The notes under the pieces are model-generated. The model did not search any database. It was not told where the DNA came from and saw nothing but the letters and a program-made list of their open reading frames with translations. From assembly GCA_964596835.1 (NCBI GenBank), contig CAZQVV010000009.1:1-42580 (forward strand): a stretch of 42,580 bases of DNA, read 5' to 3'. Positions 8,065 through 15,474 of the stretch are shown here, piece by piece. The position numbers and the translations under genes are program-made. Positions within the stretch are counted from its first letter, which is position 1; every line of letters starts with the position of its first letter. This DNA is from JAADGZ01 sp964596835 (GTDB lineage Bacteria > Pseudomonadota > Gammaproteobacteria > UBA6429 > Thiohalophilaceae).

Positions 8065-8139
8065 GTTCACGATGAGCCTGTCGAACCATGAATGAAGAAT
8101 ACATAATATGTTCTACCCTTCGACAAGCTCAGGGCGAAC
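8065..8139. repeat. Inverted pair of TTCGACAAGCTCAGGGCGAA dispersed repeat
   Basis: Two copies of a widespread intergenic repeat lie head to head: 8065-8086 (ttcacgatgagcctgtcgaa, reverse orientation) and 8118-8139 (ttcgacaagctcagggcgaa). Together they can form an imperfect hairpin. Other copies are at 21074-21097 and, degenerate, 38598-38630. The repeat read in frame gives PSTSSGRT, which falsely extends the following reading frame back to 8108. Confidence 0.75.
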
Positions 8140-8164
8140 AAAATTAAGCAGAGACGCCTTATTT

Positions 8165-8845
8165 ATGAATACTGAAATTGACAAAACCCTGGGACAACCT
8201 TCAACATCAACACTGGAAGAGCAGTTAAAACTGTTTCATCAGCATCTGGCAGAGCTACCCGCCAGCGCCAGTGAACTGGATAAAAACCGGATCATTCTGG
8301 ACATTGCCGAAACAGAACTGGCGCTGGAACATAAAGACAAAGCCTGGAAACTGGCGCGCGAAGCGCTGAAGGTTTTTCTGCAACAGGATGCCTGGCAGGA
8401 TGCGGTGGAAGCCTGTAATGTGCTTTATCAGGCGGATCAACCCGCCTCCATTTCCGCCCTCGCTCAGGGTGTCTGGCTGGCCGTCAGTTTTCCGGTGCTA
8501 ACCGACACTACTATTGCCATGCTCACCCACATTGTCGATGAAACGCCAGATGATTCCGATGGCGCTGCTGTGGCCGCCATGACGGCCTGCTATGTCGCTG
8601 ATCTGCGCACCGACGATGAGAAATACGAAAGCCTCAGTTTCCTGGCCCGTAATCTGCTCGGTCAGGTTGCTCAGCGGCATAGTAAGGTCAACTCCCAGGA
8701 ACAACTGGACATCTGGATCGACAAAATGGAACTGCGTGATCCGCAGGTATTCCTGCCCCGCCTGTCGATGATCATCAACATTATGGCCGGTAAGGACTGG
8801 TGGTTTGAACGTGAAGAACTGCGCCAGAAAATGCCGAATGCCTGA
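8165..8845 (+). CDS. Hypothetical acidic helical protein
   Basis: I do not recognise this 226-residue protein. It is Ala/Glu/Asp rich and appears wholly helical. The stretch ELDKNRIILDIAETELALEHKDKAWKLAREAL (in pieces) has a TPR-like helix-turn-helix look, and the C-terminus holds KDWWFEREELRQKM. There are no signal peptide, membrane segments or catalytic motifs. ATG 8165 (MNTEIDKTLG) is chosen because the frame before it is dispersed repeat. A 15-bp hairpin follows the gene. A plausible guess is a cytoplasmic scaffold or regulator, but there is no direct support. Confidence 0.6.
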   Translation: MNTEIDKTLGQPSTSTLEEQLKLFHQHLAELPASASELDKNRIILDIAETELALEHKDKAWKLAREALKVFLQQDAWQDAVEACNVLYQADQPASISALAQGVWLAVSFPVLTDTTIAMLTHIVDETPDDSDGAAVAAMTACYVADLRTDDEKYESLSFLARNLLGQVAQRHSKVNSQEQLDIWIDKMELRDPQVFLPRLSMIINIMAGKDWWFEREELRQKMPNA

Positions 8846-8887
8846 ATAGACTAAACTGGCGCCCATCCATAATGGTTTGTATTAAAC

Positions 8888-8930
8888 GCAGAGAACGCGA
8901 CCTACGCTTCGCTACGGTCGCGTTCTCTGC
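8888..8930. terminator. 15-bp perfect hairpin between convergent genes (repeat-derived terminator candidate)
   Basis: A perfect inverted repeat with arms 8888-8902 and 8916-8930 (gcagagaacgcgacc and its complement) and a 13-base loop. It sits between the plus-strand hypothetical gene (ending 8845) and the minus-strand M48 protease (ending 8978), so it could terminate both transcripts. There is no long T tract on either side. The same gcagagaacgc word occurs at 12033-12078. Confidence 0.6.
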
Positions 8931-8977
8931 ATTAATTATCCATGTTTATAGATGCACCAGCACAGGAAAAAACCCGC

Positions 8978-9937
8978 TCAATGCCACAAACCATTAATGT
9001 GCCAGCGTGGCGGGCGTTGTGCGGGGTTATTGAGAAAAGCATCGGGCATAAAGCCGTTGGCGGGCAAATTCATACCCGCAACGGACCCATCATGACGCAG
9101 TTCCATCAACCGGCGCACTCGTTCTTCGGTTGGCGGATGAGTGCGTAGTAACGAAGGCTCAGGAATGCGCCGTCCGGGCAGGAAAATACGTTCCATAAAA
9201 GAACCTTGCCGACGCTCGATTTTCACCAGCGCCCGCGCCAGCCCTTCCGAATCACCCACCAGACGCGCCGCATTGAGATCGGCATCGTATTCCCGTGTGC
9301 GCGACAGCCCCAGTTGCGCCAGTGCGCTCAGGCTGGGTGCGAAGATCAGAATCAGGATGGCCATCCAGTTGATGCTGATAGCTGAGAAAATAATCAGTGG
9401 CAGGTTGAGCAGCAATAACAACTGACCAAACAAGGATAGCATGCTGGTCAGGCGGCTGAACATATCCGCAATACCCATCACCCACATATCGTTGTTTTGA
9501 ATATGGCTGATCTCGTGCGCCAGCACGCCGATAATCTCCCGTATCTCCAGTGTATGTAACAGACCATCGGTCACCGCAATCGCCGACTGGCGCCGCGTGC
9601 CTACCGCAAACGCATTAACCATGCGGCTGGGAATATAATACAGCACCGGCGTCATAGGCAACTGCGCGCGTTGCGCCAGCTGTCCAAGCGCGTCATGCAA
9701 CGCCGGCGCCTGCATGCGAGCGAGCGGACGCGCGCGGTACATACGCATGATCAACTGGGGGGTAATCACCGGATTGAACAGCACCAGCATCAGGCCCATA
9801 AACAGCAGGCCGATCACCCCGTCTTCACCCCAGAGAATCGCACCCAATAGGGCCAGAAAACCACTCATCGCCAGTAACAGCAACAGCGACTGGATACGAT
9901 TGGCAAACGCATGGCGATACCAGATCAGTGAATTCAT
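8978..9937 (-). CDS. M48 family membrane zinc metalloprotease (HtpX-like)
   Basis: A 319-residue integral membrane protease of the HtpX/Ste24 class, expected to degrade damaged membrane proteins. Zinc site: H141-E-I-S-H145, with E216 (TREYDAD) as third ligand. Two N-terminal hydrophobic segments (about 15-36 and 40-62) and a further pair (about 165-205) flank the active site. The RMVNAFAVG and RTHPPTEERVRRL motifs are typical of M48B proteins. It is slightly longer than E. coli HtpX (293). It lies next to cbpM-cbpA and near groESL, which fits a quality-control role. Confidence 0.87.
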   Translation of the reverse strand: MNSLIWYRHAFANRIQSLLLLLAMSGFLALLGAILWGEDGVIGLLFMGLMLVLFNPVITPQLIMRMYRARPLARMQAPALHDALGQLAQRAQLPMTPVLYYIPSRMVNAFAVGTRRQSAIAVTDGLLHTLEIREIIGVLAHEISHIQNNDMWVMGIADMFSRLTSMLSLFGQLLLLLNLPLIIFSAISINWMAILILIFAPSLSALAQLGLSRTREYDADLNAARLVGDSEGLARALVKIERRQGSFMERIFLPGRRIPEPSLLRTHPPTEERVRRLMELRHDGSVAGMNLPANGFMPDAFLNNPAQRPPRWHINGLWH

Positions 9938-9971
9938 TAATTTATATTCCTGTCTGGATAAGAATCCCGCC

Positions 9972-10283
9972 TCAGGTTTCCCGGCCCGAAAACGGTACCT
10001 GACGACGCAGGGATTCGAGTTCCTCCATCAGATCCAGCGCCAGTGCCGCACCCGCCAGATTGACGCCCAGATCCTGCTGCAGATGCACCGCTATACGCGC
10101 CCGGCGCAGGCTGGGACCGGAAAAATACCAGCCGGTAGGCACATTCCCCTGCGGTTCCAGAATGCCTTCATCCACCAATGCTACAATCCACTCGGCATGC
10201 ACACAGCAGGCACGACTGAGTTCCGCCAGTGTCAATGTCATGTCCTCATTCACAATCAGGCCTGTCAGTACTTTTTCACTCAT
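9972..10283 (-). CDS. cbpM: Chaperone modulator CbpM
   Basis: A 103-residue protein with a MerR-like helix-turn-helix fold (LTLAELSRACCVHAEWIVALVDEGILEP ... GWYFSGPSLRRARIAVHLQQDLGVNLAGAALALDLMEEL, in pieces), as in E. coli CbpM. That protein binds the J domain of CbpA and inhibits its co-chaperone and DNA-binding activities. It lies two bases downstream of cbpA on the same strand, the standard operon. Context makes the call firm. Confidence 0.88.
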   Translation of the reverse strand: MSEKVLTGLIVNEDMTLTLAELSRACCVHAEWIVALVDEGILEPQGNVPTGWYFSGPSLRRARIAVHLQQDLGVNLAGAALALDLMEELESLRRQVPFSGRET

Positions 10284-10285
10284 GG

Positions 10286-11242
10286 CTATACCCCCAGTCC
10301 AGCGCGCGGATTGAATGCCAGTTCCTGCTGCATTTTCGTATAGAGTGCCTTCGCCTTTTCCGTGTTGGCCGGCGGCAGAGCTATCTGCAAGATCACATAA
10401 AGATCGCCGGGCGTCTTACCGGGAATGCCGCGTCCCTTAAGGCGCAATTTACGCCCGGCCTTCGAATCCGGCGGAATACTCAGGTCCACGGTACCATCCG
10501 GTGTCGGCGCCTTGACTTTTGCGCCCAACGCCGCTTCCCAGGGGGCCACCGGCAGTTCAAGAAATACGTCTCGACTTTCCACTCGATAGAAAGAATGTGG
10601 ATTGAATTCCACTTCCAAATAGAGGTCGCCCTGGGGGCCGGATCCCAAGCCCGGCGCGCCCTGCCCCGCCAGACGAATCTGCTGTCCCTGACGCACGCCT
10701 TTGGGAATGCGCACATTCAAAGTCCGTTCGCGAGGGCGCACATGCCCCTGCGCATCCACTTCAGGAACGCGCAGCGTCATCGTCCGCGTGGTTCCTTTAT
10801 ACGCGTCTTCGAGATCGATTAGAATTTTAGCGTGGTGATCCTCACCGCGCATCTGGAAACCGCCCCCACTGCCCGCTCCCATACCGGCACCACGGAAGCC
10901 CCGCTGCCCAAACAGGGATTCGAAAAAGTCACTGAAGGCCGCCGAATCGCCCTGCGTATAACCGCCACCACTAAACTCAAAACCGGCATCCCAGTCCGGT
11001 GGCGGCCGAAAATCCTGACCCGCCTGCCAGTTAGCCCCCAGTTGATCATACGCCGCGCGTTTTTCCGGATCCTTGAGCACCTCGTAGGCTTCGCCCACCT
11101 CCTTGAACTTCTTCTCTGCATCCTGCTCCTTGCTCACATCGGGATGGTATTTGCGTGCCAGCTTGCGATAAGCGCGTTTGATCTCATCCTGGGTTGCCTC
11201 CTTGCTCACCCCCATGATGTCGTAATAGTCTTTATATTCCAT
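10286..11242 (-). CDS. cbpA: DnaJ-type co-chaperone CbpA
   Basis: A 318-residue class II J-protein. The J domain (about 3-70) has the catalytic HPD at 33-35 (KYHPDVSKE), which stimulates DnaK ATPase. It is followed by a Gly/Phe-rich linker (about 88-130) and two DnaJ C-terminal beta domains (GTTRTMTLRVPEV ... RIPKGVRQGQQIRLAGQG ... GDLYLEVEF). There is no zinc-finger cysteine cluster, which separates it from DnaJ. The partner cbpM follows directly. E. coli CbpA also binds curved DNA; that is a family property, not visible here. Confidence 0.93.
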   Translation of the reverse strand: MEYKDYYDIMGVSKEATQDEIKRAYRKLARKYHPDVSKEQDAEKKFKEVGEAYEVLKDPEKRAAYDQLGANWQAGQDFRPPPDWDAGFEFSGGGYTQGDSAAFSDFFESLFGQRGFRGAGMGAGSGGGFQMRGEDHHAKILIDLEDAYKGTTRTMTLRVPEVDAQGHVRPRERTLNVRIPKGVRQGQQIRLAGQGAPGLGSGPQGDLYLEVEFNPHSFYRVESRDVFLELPVAPWEAALGAKVKAPTPDGTVDLSIPPDSKAGRKLRLKGRGIPGKTPGDLYVILQIALPPANTEKAKALYTKMQQELAFNPRAGLGV

Positions 11243-11344
11243 GCCTGATCCTGTTCAACAGAGTTCTCTGTATTGTCCTGAATGTATGGAGGCCCATCGC
11301 CGGTTTTCAACAGTCACAACGATACAGAAGAATACGTCTGTCTT

Positions 11345-12022
11345 TCAACCTGACTTATTCAAGCCGGTATCCAACTGTTGCAAACGCGCAGGCGTGCCGA
11401 TGTCGAACCAGGTTCCCGAATAATGTTCGCCACTGACTCGCGCCTCTATCATAGCCGCTCTCAGAAGCGGCGCAAGCGGCCGCTTTCCCTCTGCCAAACC
11501 AGCAAACAGGGCGGGGGAATAAACGCCCATACCACTGAAAGTCAACTGCGGCTGTCCTTCAGTGCTAAGCAGTCCTTTACTCAAAACAAAGTCACCCTCA
11601 GGATGTTGAGGCGGATTATCCACCATGACCAGGTGCGCCAAAAATGCAGGGCTTAACGGCGGCGCAACAAGATGAGTAAACGGATAATCGCACCAGATAT
11701 CAGCATTCATCACCAGAAAAGGATCCTCCCCTAACAGGGGCAGGGCCTGAATAATGCCGCCCGCCGTTTCCAACGCTTCAGGTTTCTCCGGGGAATAGCG
11801 AATGCTCACACCATAGGCACCGCCATCGCCCAGCACCGACTCCATCTGCTCCCCCAACCAGGCATGGTTGATCACAATCTCCTCGATGCCCGCCCGCGCC
11901 AGGGCCTCAAGATGCCATACAATCAGCGGCTTACCCGCCACTTCAAGCAGAGGTTTGGGAGTCGTGTCCGTCAACGGTCGCATACGTTCACCGCGCCCGG
12001 CGGCCAGAATCATAGCTTTCAT
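11345..12022 (-). CDS. murU: N-acetylmuramate alpha-1-phosphate uridylyltransferase MurU
   Basis: A 225-residue nucleotidyltransferase. The GxGxRM signature LAAGRGERMRPLTD, TPKPLLEVAGKPLI and VMNADIW mark a sugar-1-phosphate nucleotidyltransferase. The stretch EIVINHAWLGEQM plus RYSPE...LETAGGIIQALPLLG match the MurU branch of the Pseudomonas cell-wall recycling bypass, which makes UDP-MurNAc directly. ATG 12022 (MKAMILAAG) begins the family homology; the frame can be read 15 residues further upstream but into a dispersed repeat. No ribosome site is clear. The usual partner kinase AmgK is not in the window. Confidence 0.85.
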   Translation of the reverse strand: MKAMILAAGRGERMRPLTDTTPKPLLEVAGKPLIVWHLEALARAGIEEIVINHAWLGEQMESVLGDGGAYGVSIRYSPEKPEALETAGGIIQALPLLGEDPFLVMNADIWCDYPFTHLVAPPLSPAFLAHLVMVDNPPQHPEGDFVLSKGLLSTEGQPQLTFSGMGVYSPALFAGLAEGKRPLAPLLRAAMIEARVSGEHYSGTWFDIGTPARLQQLDTGLNKSG

Positions 12023-12032
12023 AAAATGAAAA

Positions 12033-12078
12033 ATACGTGATAAACACAGAGAACGCAACCGGAGCATTCTCTGCGTTT
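12033..12078. repeat. aaacacagagaacgc hairpin repeat
   Basis: An imperfect inverted repeat (aaacacagagaacgc ... gcattctctgcgttt) with a short central loop, related to the hairpin at 8888-8930. It lies upstream of murU and beyond the groEL terminator, so it may act as a second stop for groEL transcription or an unstructured leader for murU. Confidence 0.6.
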
Positions 12079-12091
12079 GTTCACCAACAAC

Positions 12092-12122
12092 AAAAAAAGC
12101 CCCACCATTTCTGGCGGGGCTT
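12092..12122 (-). terminator. Rho-independent terminator of groESL
   Basis: On the minus strand the sequence reads aagccccgcc-agaaa-tggtggggctt followed by a run of seven T (the a-run at 12092-12098 on the plus strand). A GC-rich stem with a T tract about 40 bases after the groEL stop is a classic intrinsic terminator. Confidence 0.88.
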
Positions 12123-12164
12123 CTGAGTTTCGGAATAAACCGAAAAGGGTCGTGAGACCGGCTG

Positions 12165-13820
12165 TTACATCATGCCGCCCATACCACCCATTCCGCCCAT
12201 GCCACCCATATCAGGCATGCCACCGGCTGCACCGGCGTCATCGGCTGGTGCATCCGCGACCATAGCTTCGGTGGTAATCATCAAACCTGCCACCGAGGAG
12301 GCATTCTGCAGTGCAGTACGGGTCACCTTGGTCGGATCCAGGATGCCCATTTCGATCATGTCACCATACTCGGAGGTGGCTGCGTTGTAACCGAAGTTGC
12401 CCTTGCCTTCTTTTACCTTGTTAACCACAACCGAGGCTTCGTCACCAGCATTGCTGACGATCTGGCGCATGGGCTCTTCGATAGCACGACAGGCCAGCTT
12501 GACACCGACTTCCTGATCATGATTGTCGACTTTGACCTTGCCCATCGCATCCTGAATACGGATTAGAGCGACACCGCCACCAGGAACAATACCTTCTTCA
12601 ACCGCCGCGCGAGTCGCGTGCAGCGCATCTTCAACGCGGGCCTTTTTCTCTTTCATCTCGACTTCAGTCGCCGCACCCACCTTGATTACCGCAACACCGC
12701 CGGCCAGCTTGGCCACACGCTCCTGCAGTTTTTCACGATCGTAGTCGGAAGAAGATTCCTCAATCTGGGCGCGAACCTGGTTGACGCGTGCTTCGATATC
12801 AGCCGGCTTGCCGGCGCCATCAATGATGGTGGACTCTTCTTTGGTAATAACGATTTTCTTCGCCGTACCCAGCTCGTTCAAGGTCGCTTTTTCCAGTGAC
12901 AGGCCCACTTCTTCTGAAATCACGGTACCCCCGGTGAGGATCGCGATATCTTCCAGCATGGCCTTGCGGCGATCACCAAAGCCCGGCGCTTTGACTGCGG
13001 CCACCTTGACGATGCCACGCATGTTGTTAATCACCAGGGTCGCCAGCGCTTCGCCATCGACATCTTCAGCGATAATCATCAGCGGTTTGCCGGATTTAGC
13101 CACGGCTTCCAGCACGGGGAGCAGATCACGGATGTTGGAGATTTTCTTGTCGAACAACAGCACGAAGGGTTCTTCCAGATCGGCGGTCATACCCTGCTGG
13201 TTGTTGATAAAATAAGGCGACAGATAACCACGATCGAACTGCATGCCTTCCACGACATCCAGTTCATTGGCAAAACCAGAACCTTCTTCCACGGTAATCA
13301 CGCCTTCTTTACCCACCTTGCCCATCGCTTCGGCAATAATATTACCAATCTCATCATCCGAGTTAGCGGAAATAGTACCCACCTGAGCGATAGCCTTGTC
13401 ATCCGCGCAGGGCTTGGACAATTTTTCCAGTTCAGCCACGGCGGCGACAATCGCCTTGTCGATTCCCCGCTTGAGATCCATCGGATTCATGCCGGCAGCG
13501 ACCGCCTTCATACCTTCAATAAGCAGCGACTGGGCAAGCACGGTTGCGGTGGTGGTGCCATCACCGGCCACGTCGGAAGTCTGGGAAGACACTTCCTTGA
13601 CCATTTGGGCACCCATGTTTTCAAACTTGTTGTCCAGTTCGATTTCTTTGGCAACCGATACACCATCTTTGGTGATAGTGGGTGCGCCAAAACTCTTGTC
13701 CAGCACCACGTTGCGGCCTTTGGGTCCGAGGGTAATTTTCACGGCATTGGCGAGAATGTTAACGCCAGCCAGCATTTGCTGGCGGGCTTCATCACTGAAT
13801 TTAACTTCTTTTGCTGACAT
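12165..13820 (-). CDS. groL: Chaperonin GroEL (Hsp60)
   Basis: The 60-kDa chaperonin subunit that forms the double-ring ATP-driven folding chamber. The 551-residue length is normal. D52 (KDGVSVAKEIEL) and the ATP-binding DGTTTAT at 87-93 are intact. The C-terminus ends in the flexible GGM repeat tail (GGMGGMGGMGGMM). It lies 49 bases after groES in the same transcript, controlled by the promoter/CIRCE upstream of groES. Confidence 0.98.
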   Translation of the reverse strand: MSAKEVKFSDEARQQMLAGVNILANAVKITLGPKGRNVVLDKSFGAPTITKDGVSVAKEIELDNKFENMGAQMVKEVSSQTSDVAGDGTTTATVLAQSLLIEGMKAVAAGMNPMDLKRGIDKAIVAAVAELEKLSKPCADDKAIAQVGTISANSDDEIGNIIAEAMGKVGKEGVITVEEGSGFANELDVVEGMQFDRGYLSPYFINNQQGMTADLEEPFVLLFDKKISNIRDLLPVLEAVAKSGKPLMIIAEDVDGEALATLVINNMRGIVKVAAVKAPGFGDRRKAMLEDIAILTGGTVISEEVGLSLEKATLNELGTAKKIVITKEESTIIDGAGKPADIEARVNQVRAQIEESSSDYDREKLQERVAKLAGGVAVIKVGAATEVEMKEKKARVEDALHATRAAVEEGIVPGGGVALIRIQDAMGKVKVDNHDQEVGVKLACRAIEEPMRQIVSNAGDEASVVVNKVKEGKGNFGYNAATSEYGDMIEMGILDPTKVTRTALQNASSVAGLMITTEAMVADAPADDAGAAGGMPDMGGMGGMGGMGGMM

Positions 13821-13869
13821 TTGTTTTACCTCTGTATTTCTGAATTCTTAAGGGAATAGGGAAAGTGAT

Positions 13870-14160
13870 TTAACCTTCGATGACGGCCATGATGTCGTCT
13901 TCACGCATCACCAGCAGCTCTTCACCATCAACCTTGACTTCATTACCGGAATATTTGCCAAACAACACCTTGTCACCGGTTTTGACATCCAGAGGCACAA
14001 GATTGCCGTTGTCAGCAATCTTGCCTTTGCCAACAGCAATGACTTCACCCTGCGAAGGTTTTTCAGTCGCCGAATCAGGTATTACAATCCCACCGGCGGA
14101 AGTGGTTTCTTCCTCCATGCGGCGGACAATCACACGATCATGCAATGGACGAACTTTCAT
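13870..14160 (-). CDS. groS: Co-chaperonin GroES
   Basis: The 10-kDa heptameric lid of GroEL, 96 residues. MKVRPLHDRVIVRR, the mobile loop EEETTSAGGIVIPDSA and the C-terminal LLVMREDDIMAVI are typical. First gene of groES-groEL, under the regulatory region 14247-14299. An AGGAG-type site (caggagagttaaaaa on the minus strand) precedes the ATG. Confidence 0.98.
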   Translation of the reverse strand: MKVRPLHDRVIVRRMEEETTSAGGIVIPDSATEKPSQGEVIAVGKGKIADNGNLVPLDVKTGDKVLFGKYSGNEVKVDGEELLVMREDDIMAVIEG

Positions 14161-14246
14161 TTTTTAACTCTCCTGGTAAAAAATTCAATAGTGGTTTTTT
14201 GAAAAATGGGGTAAAAATCTGCTGCCAAATAGCGCTTACGCCCACT

Positions 14247-14272
14247 TTAGCACTCTTTTTTGAGAGTGCTAA
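14247..14272 (-). promoter_or_regulatory. CIRCE operator (HrcA-binding inverted repeat) of groESL
   Basis: TTAGCACTC (14247-14255) and GAGTGCTAA (14264-14272) form the perfect CIRCE arms. The spacer is TTTTTTGA, eight bases instead of the usual nine. It begins at the last base of the -10 box, so bound HrcA repressor would block transcription start. HrcA itself is not in this window. Confidence 0.9.
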
Positions 14273-14299
14273 TAATAACGGGCAACTACCCCCTGTCAA
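14272..14299 (-). promoter_or_regulatory. sigma70-type promoter of groESL
   Basis: On the minus strand TTGACA (plus-strand 14294-14299) and TATTAT (14272-14277) are separated by 16 bases. That is a perfect -35 and a 5/6 match to the -10 consensus. The CIRCE arms start immediately downstream. No clear sigma32 promoter is visible in addition. Confidence 0.75.
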
Positions 14300-14557
14300 G
14301 GGCATACCCCGTATCTTTTAAGTCTGACAAAAGCGCACACCAGATTGCTTAACTAGTTGGAGACGGCCATTAGTAATTTCAAGACAAAAAATAAAAAAAA
14401 CCGACTCTTGTAAAAAATTTGTGACTTTTACCCCGGGGCTGACGAATGACCATAATCTCAATGCCCCCCTGCGGAAACCCCTGCCTCAGGCGCGGTTAAA
14501 AACTGATTCTGATAAGACAGAACTATAGAAATACAACGATTTGGGCCAGGCGAACGG
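14300..14557. other. Gap between fxsA and groES promoter
   Basis: About 260 bases with no coding sequence I can support. It contains an A-rich run at 14386-14400 and a short ccccgggg palindrome near 14432-14439. No intrinsic terminator for fxsA is recognisable. Confidence 0.4.
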
Positions 14558-15052
14558 TCAGTCATCATGACGTTTGTATTCGCCCTCGATGATCTTCGGT
14601 CCTCCGGCTCTGTCGGCCTGACGCTCATCAATCTGTCTCTCGCCGAGGCTGCCCACTGAAAAAGACCCGCCACGAAAACCCTGCCCACCCTGAAACAGTC
14701 CCCGGCGCAGCAGGCCCTGCGCCAGGAACTGGCGCAGGGGCGGAATCAGCAGAACAAAACCGAGGGTATCGGTGAAAAACCCCGGGGTGAGCAATAGCGC
14801 CCCCGCCACCAGCAGCAGCGCGCCTTCGAGCAGGGCCAGCGCCGGCACCTCGCCTCGCGCCATGGCGGCCTGCACCCGGGTTAGCGTCACCAGACCCTGG
14901 CGGCGCAGCAGAGCGACGCCGAGCACCGCAGTCGACACCACTATAAAGATAGTTGGCAGGGCGCCGATGACCGCACCCACCTGGATGAGCAGGTAGATCT
15001 CGATGACGGGGATGCTCAGAAATAGTAGAAATAAAATTCGGAATAGTGGCAT
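14558..15052 (-). CDS. fxsA: FxsA family inner-membrane protein
   Basis: A 164-residue membrane protein. Two N-terminal hydrophobic segments (about 4-50: ILFLLFLSIPVIEIYLLIQVG and ALPTIFIVVSTAVLGVALL, in pieces) are followed by RRQG and a third pair around LLLVAGALLLTPGFFTDTLGF. The TPGFFTD motif and the C-terminal IIEGEYKR are family hallmarks. In E. coli FxsA (suppressor of phage F exclusion of T7) lies just upstream of groES, as here, so the linkage is conserved. Biochemical function is unknown. Confidence 0.9.
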   Translation of the reverse strand: MPLFRILFLLFLSIPVIEIYLLIQVGAVIGALPTIFIVVSTAVLGVALLRRQGLVTLTRVQAAMARGEVPALALLEGALLLVAGALLLTPGFFTDTLGFVLLIPPLRQFLAQGLLRRGLFQGGQGFRGGSFSVGSLGERQIDERQADRAGGPKIIEGEYKRHDD

Positions 15053-15138
15053 ACGTGTTTTCAGAACAGGGAAAAAGAAAAGGAGAAGGAGGCATTATAA
15101 CTTTGCCAGGCAAGCTTACATCCTGCTATCTTCCCGCC

Positions 15139-15474
15139 ATGTCCAATGATTCACCTTATTTAATGGTATTCAGCACCTGCCCCGACGAGAGCGTGGCTGA
15201 ACACATTGCAGAAACGCTGATCAACCGTCGACAGGCCGCCTGCGTCAATATAATACCCAAAATACGATCAATTTATCACTGGAAAGGGAATATAGAGCGT
15301 GATTGGGAGGTCTTATTACTCATTAAGACTCATAAGACGCAATTTCAAGTCCTGGAAGACACTATTGTCGAGTTGCACCCTTATGAACTTCCTGAAATTG
15401 TCGCGGTCTCTCTGGAAACCGGTCTGGCGGATTACCTGCGTTGGATAGATAGCACACTGGAACCTAAAGAATGA
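15139..15474 (+). CDS. cutA: Divalent cation tolerance protein CutA
   Basis: A 111-residue trimeric, PII-like fold protein linked to copper/divalent metal tolerance. MVFSTCPDESVAEHIAETLI, RQAACVNIIPKIRSIYHWKG and HPYELPEIVAVSLETGLADYLRWI are the family signatures (read in pieces). The start at 15139 (MSNDSPYLM) fits the family length; the frame is open further upstream. Its stop overlaps the dsbD start (ATGA), as in the cutA-dsbD pair of enterobacteria. Confidence 0.94.
   Translation: MSNDSPYLMVFSTCPDESVAEHIAETLINRRQAACVNIIPKIRSIYHWKGNIERDWEVLLLIKTHKTQFQVLEDTIVELHPYELPEIVAVSLETGLADYLRWIDSTLEPKE

Noticed and set aside
8108..8164. Extension of the hypothetical protein (PSTSSGRT)
   Set aside because: This is the translated dispersed repeat; the true start is more likely ATG 8165.
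14300..14557. Search for tRNA, small RNA or riboswitch
   Set aside because: No cloverleaf or conserved riboswitch core could be recognised by eye here or in the other gaps.
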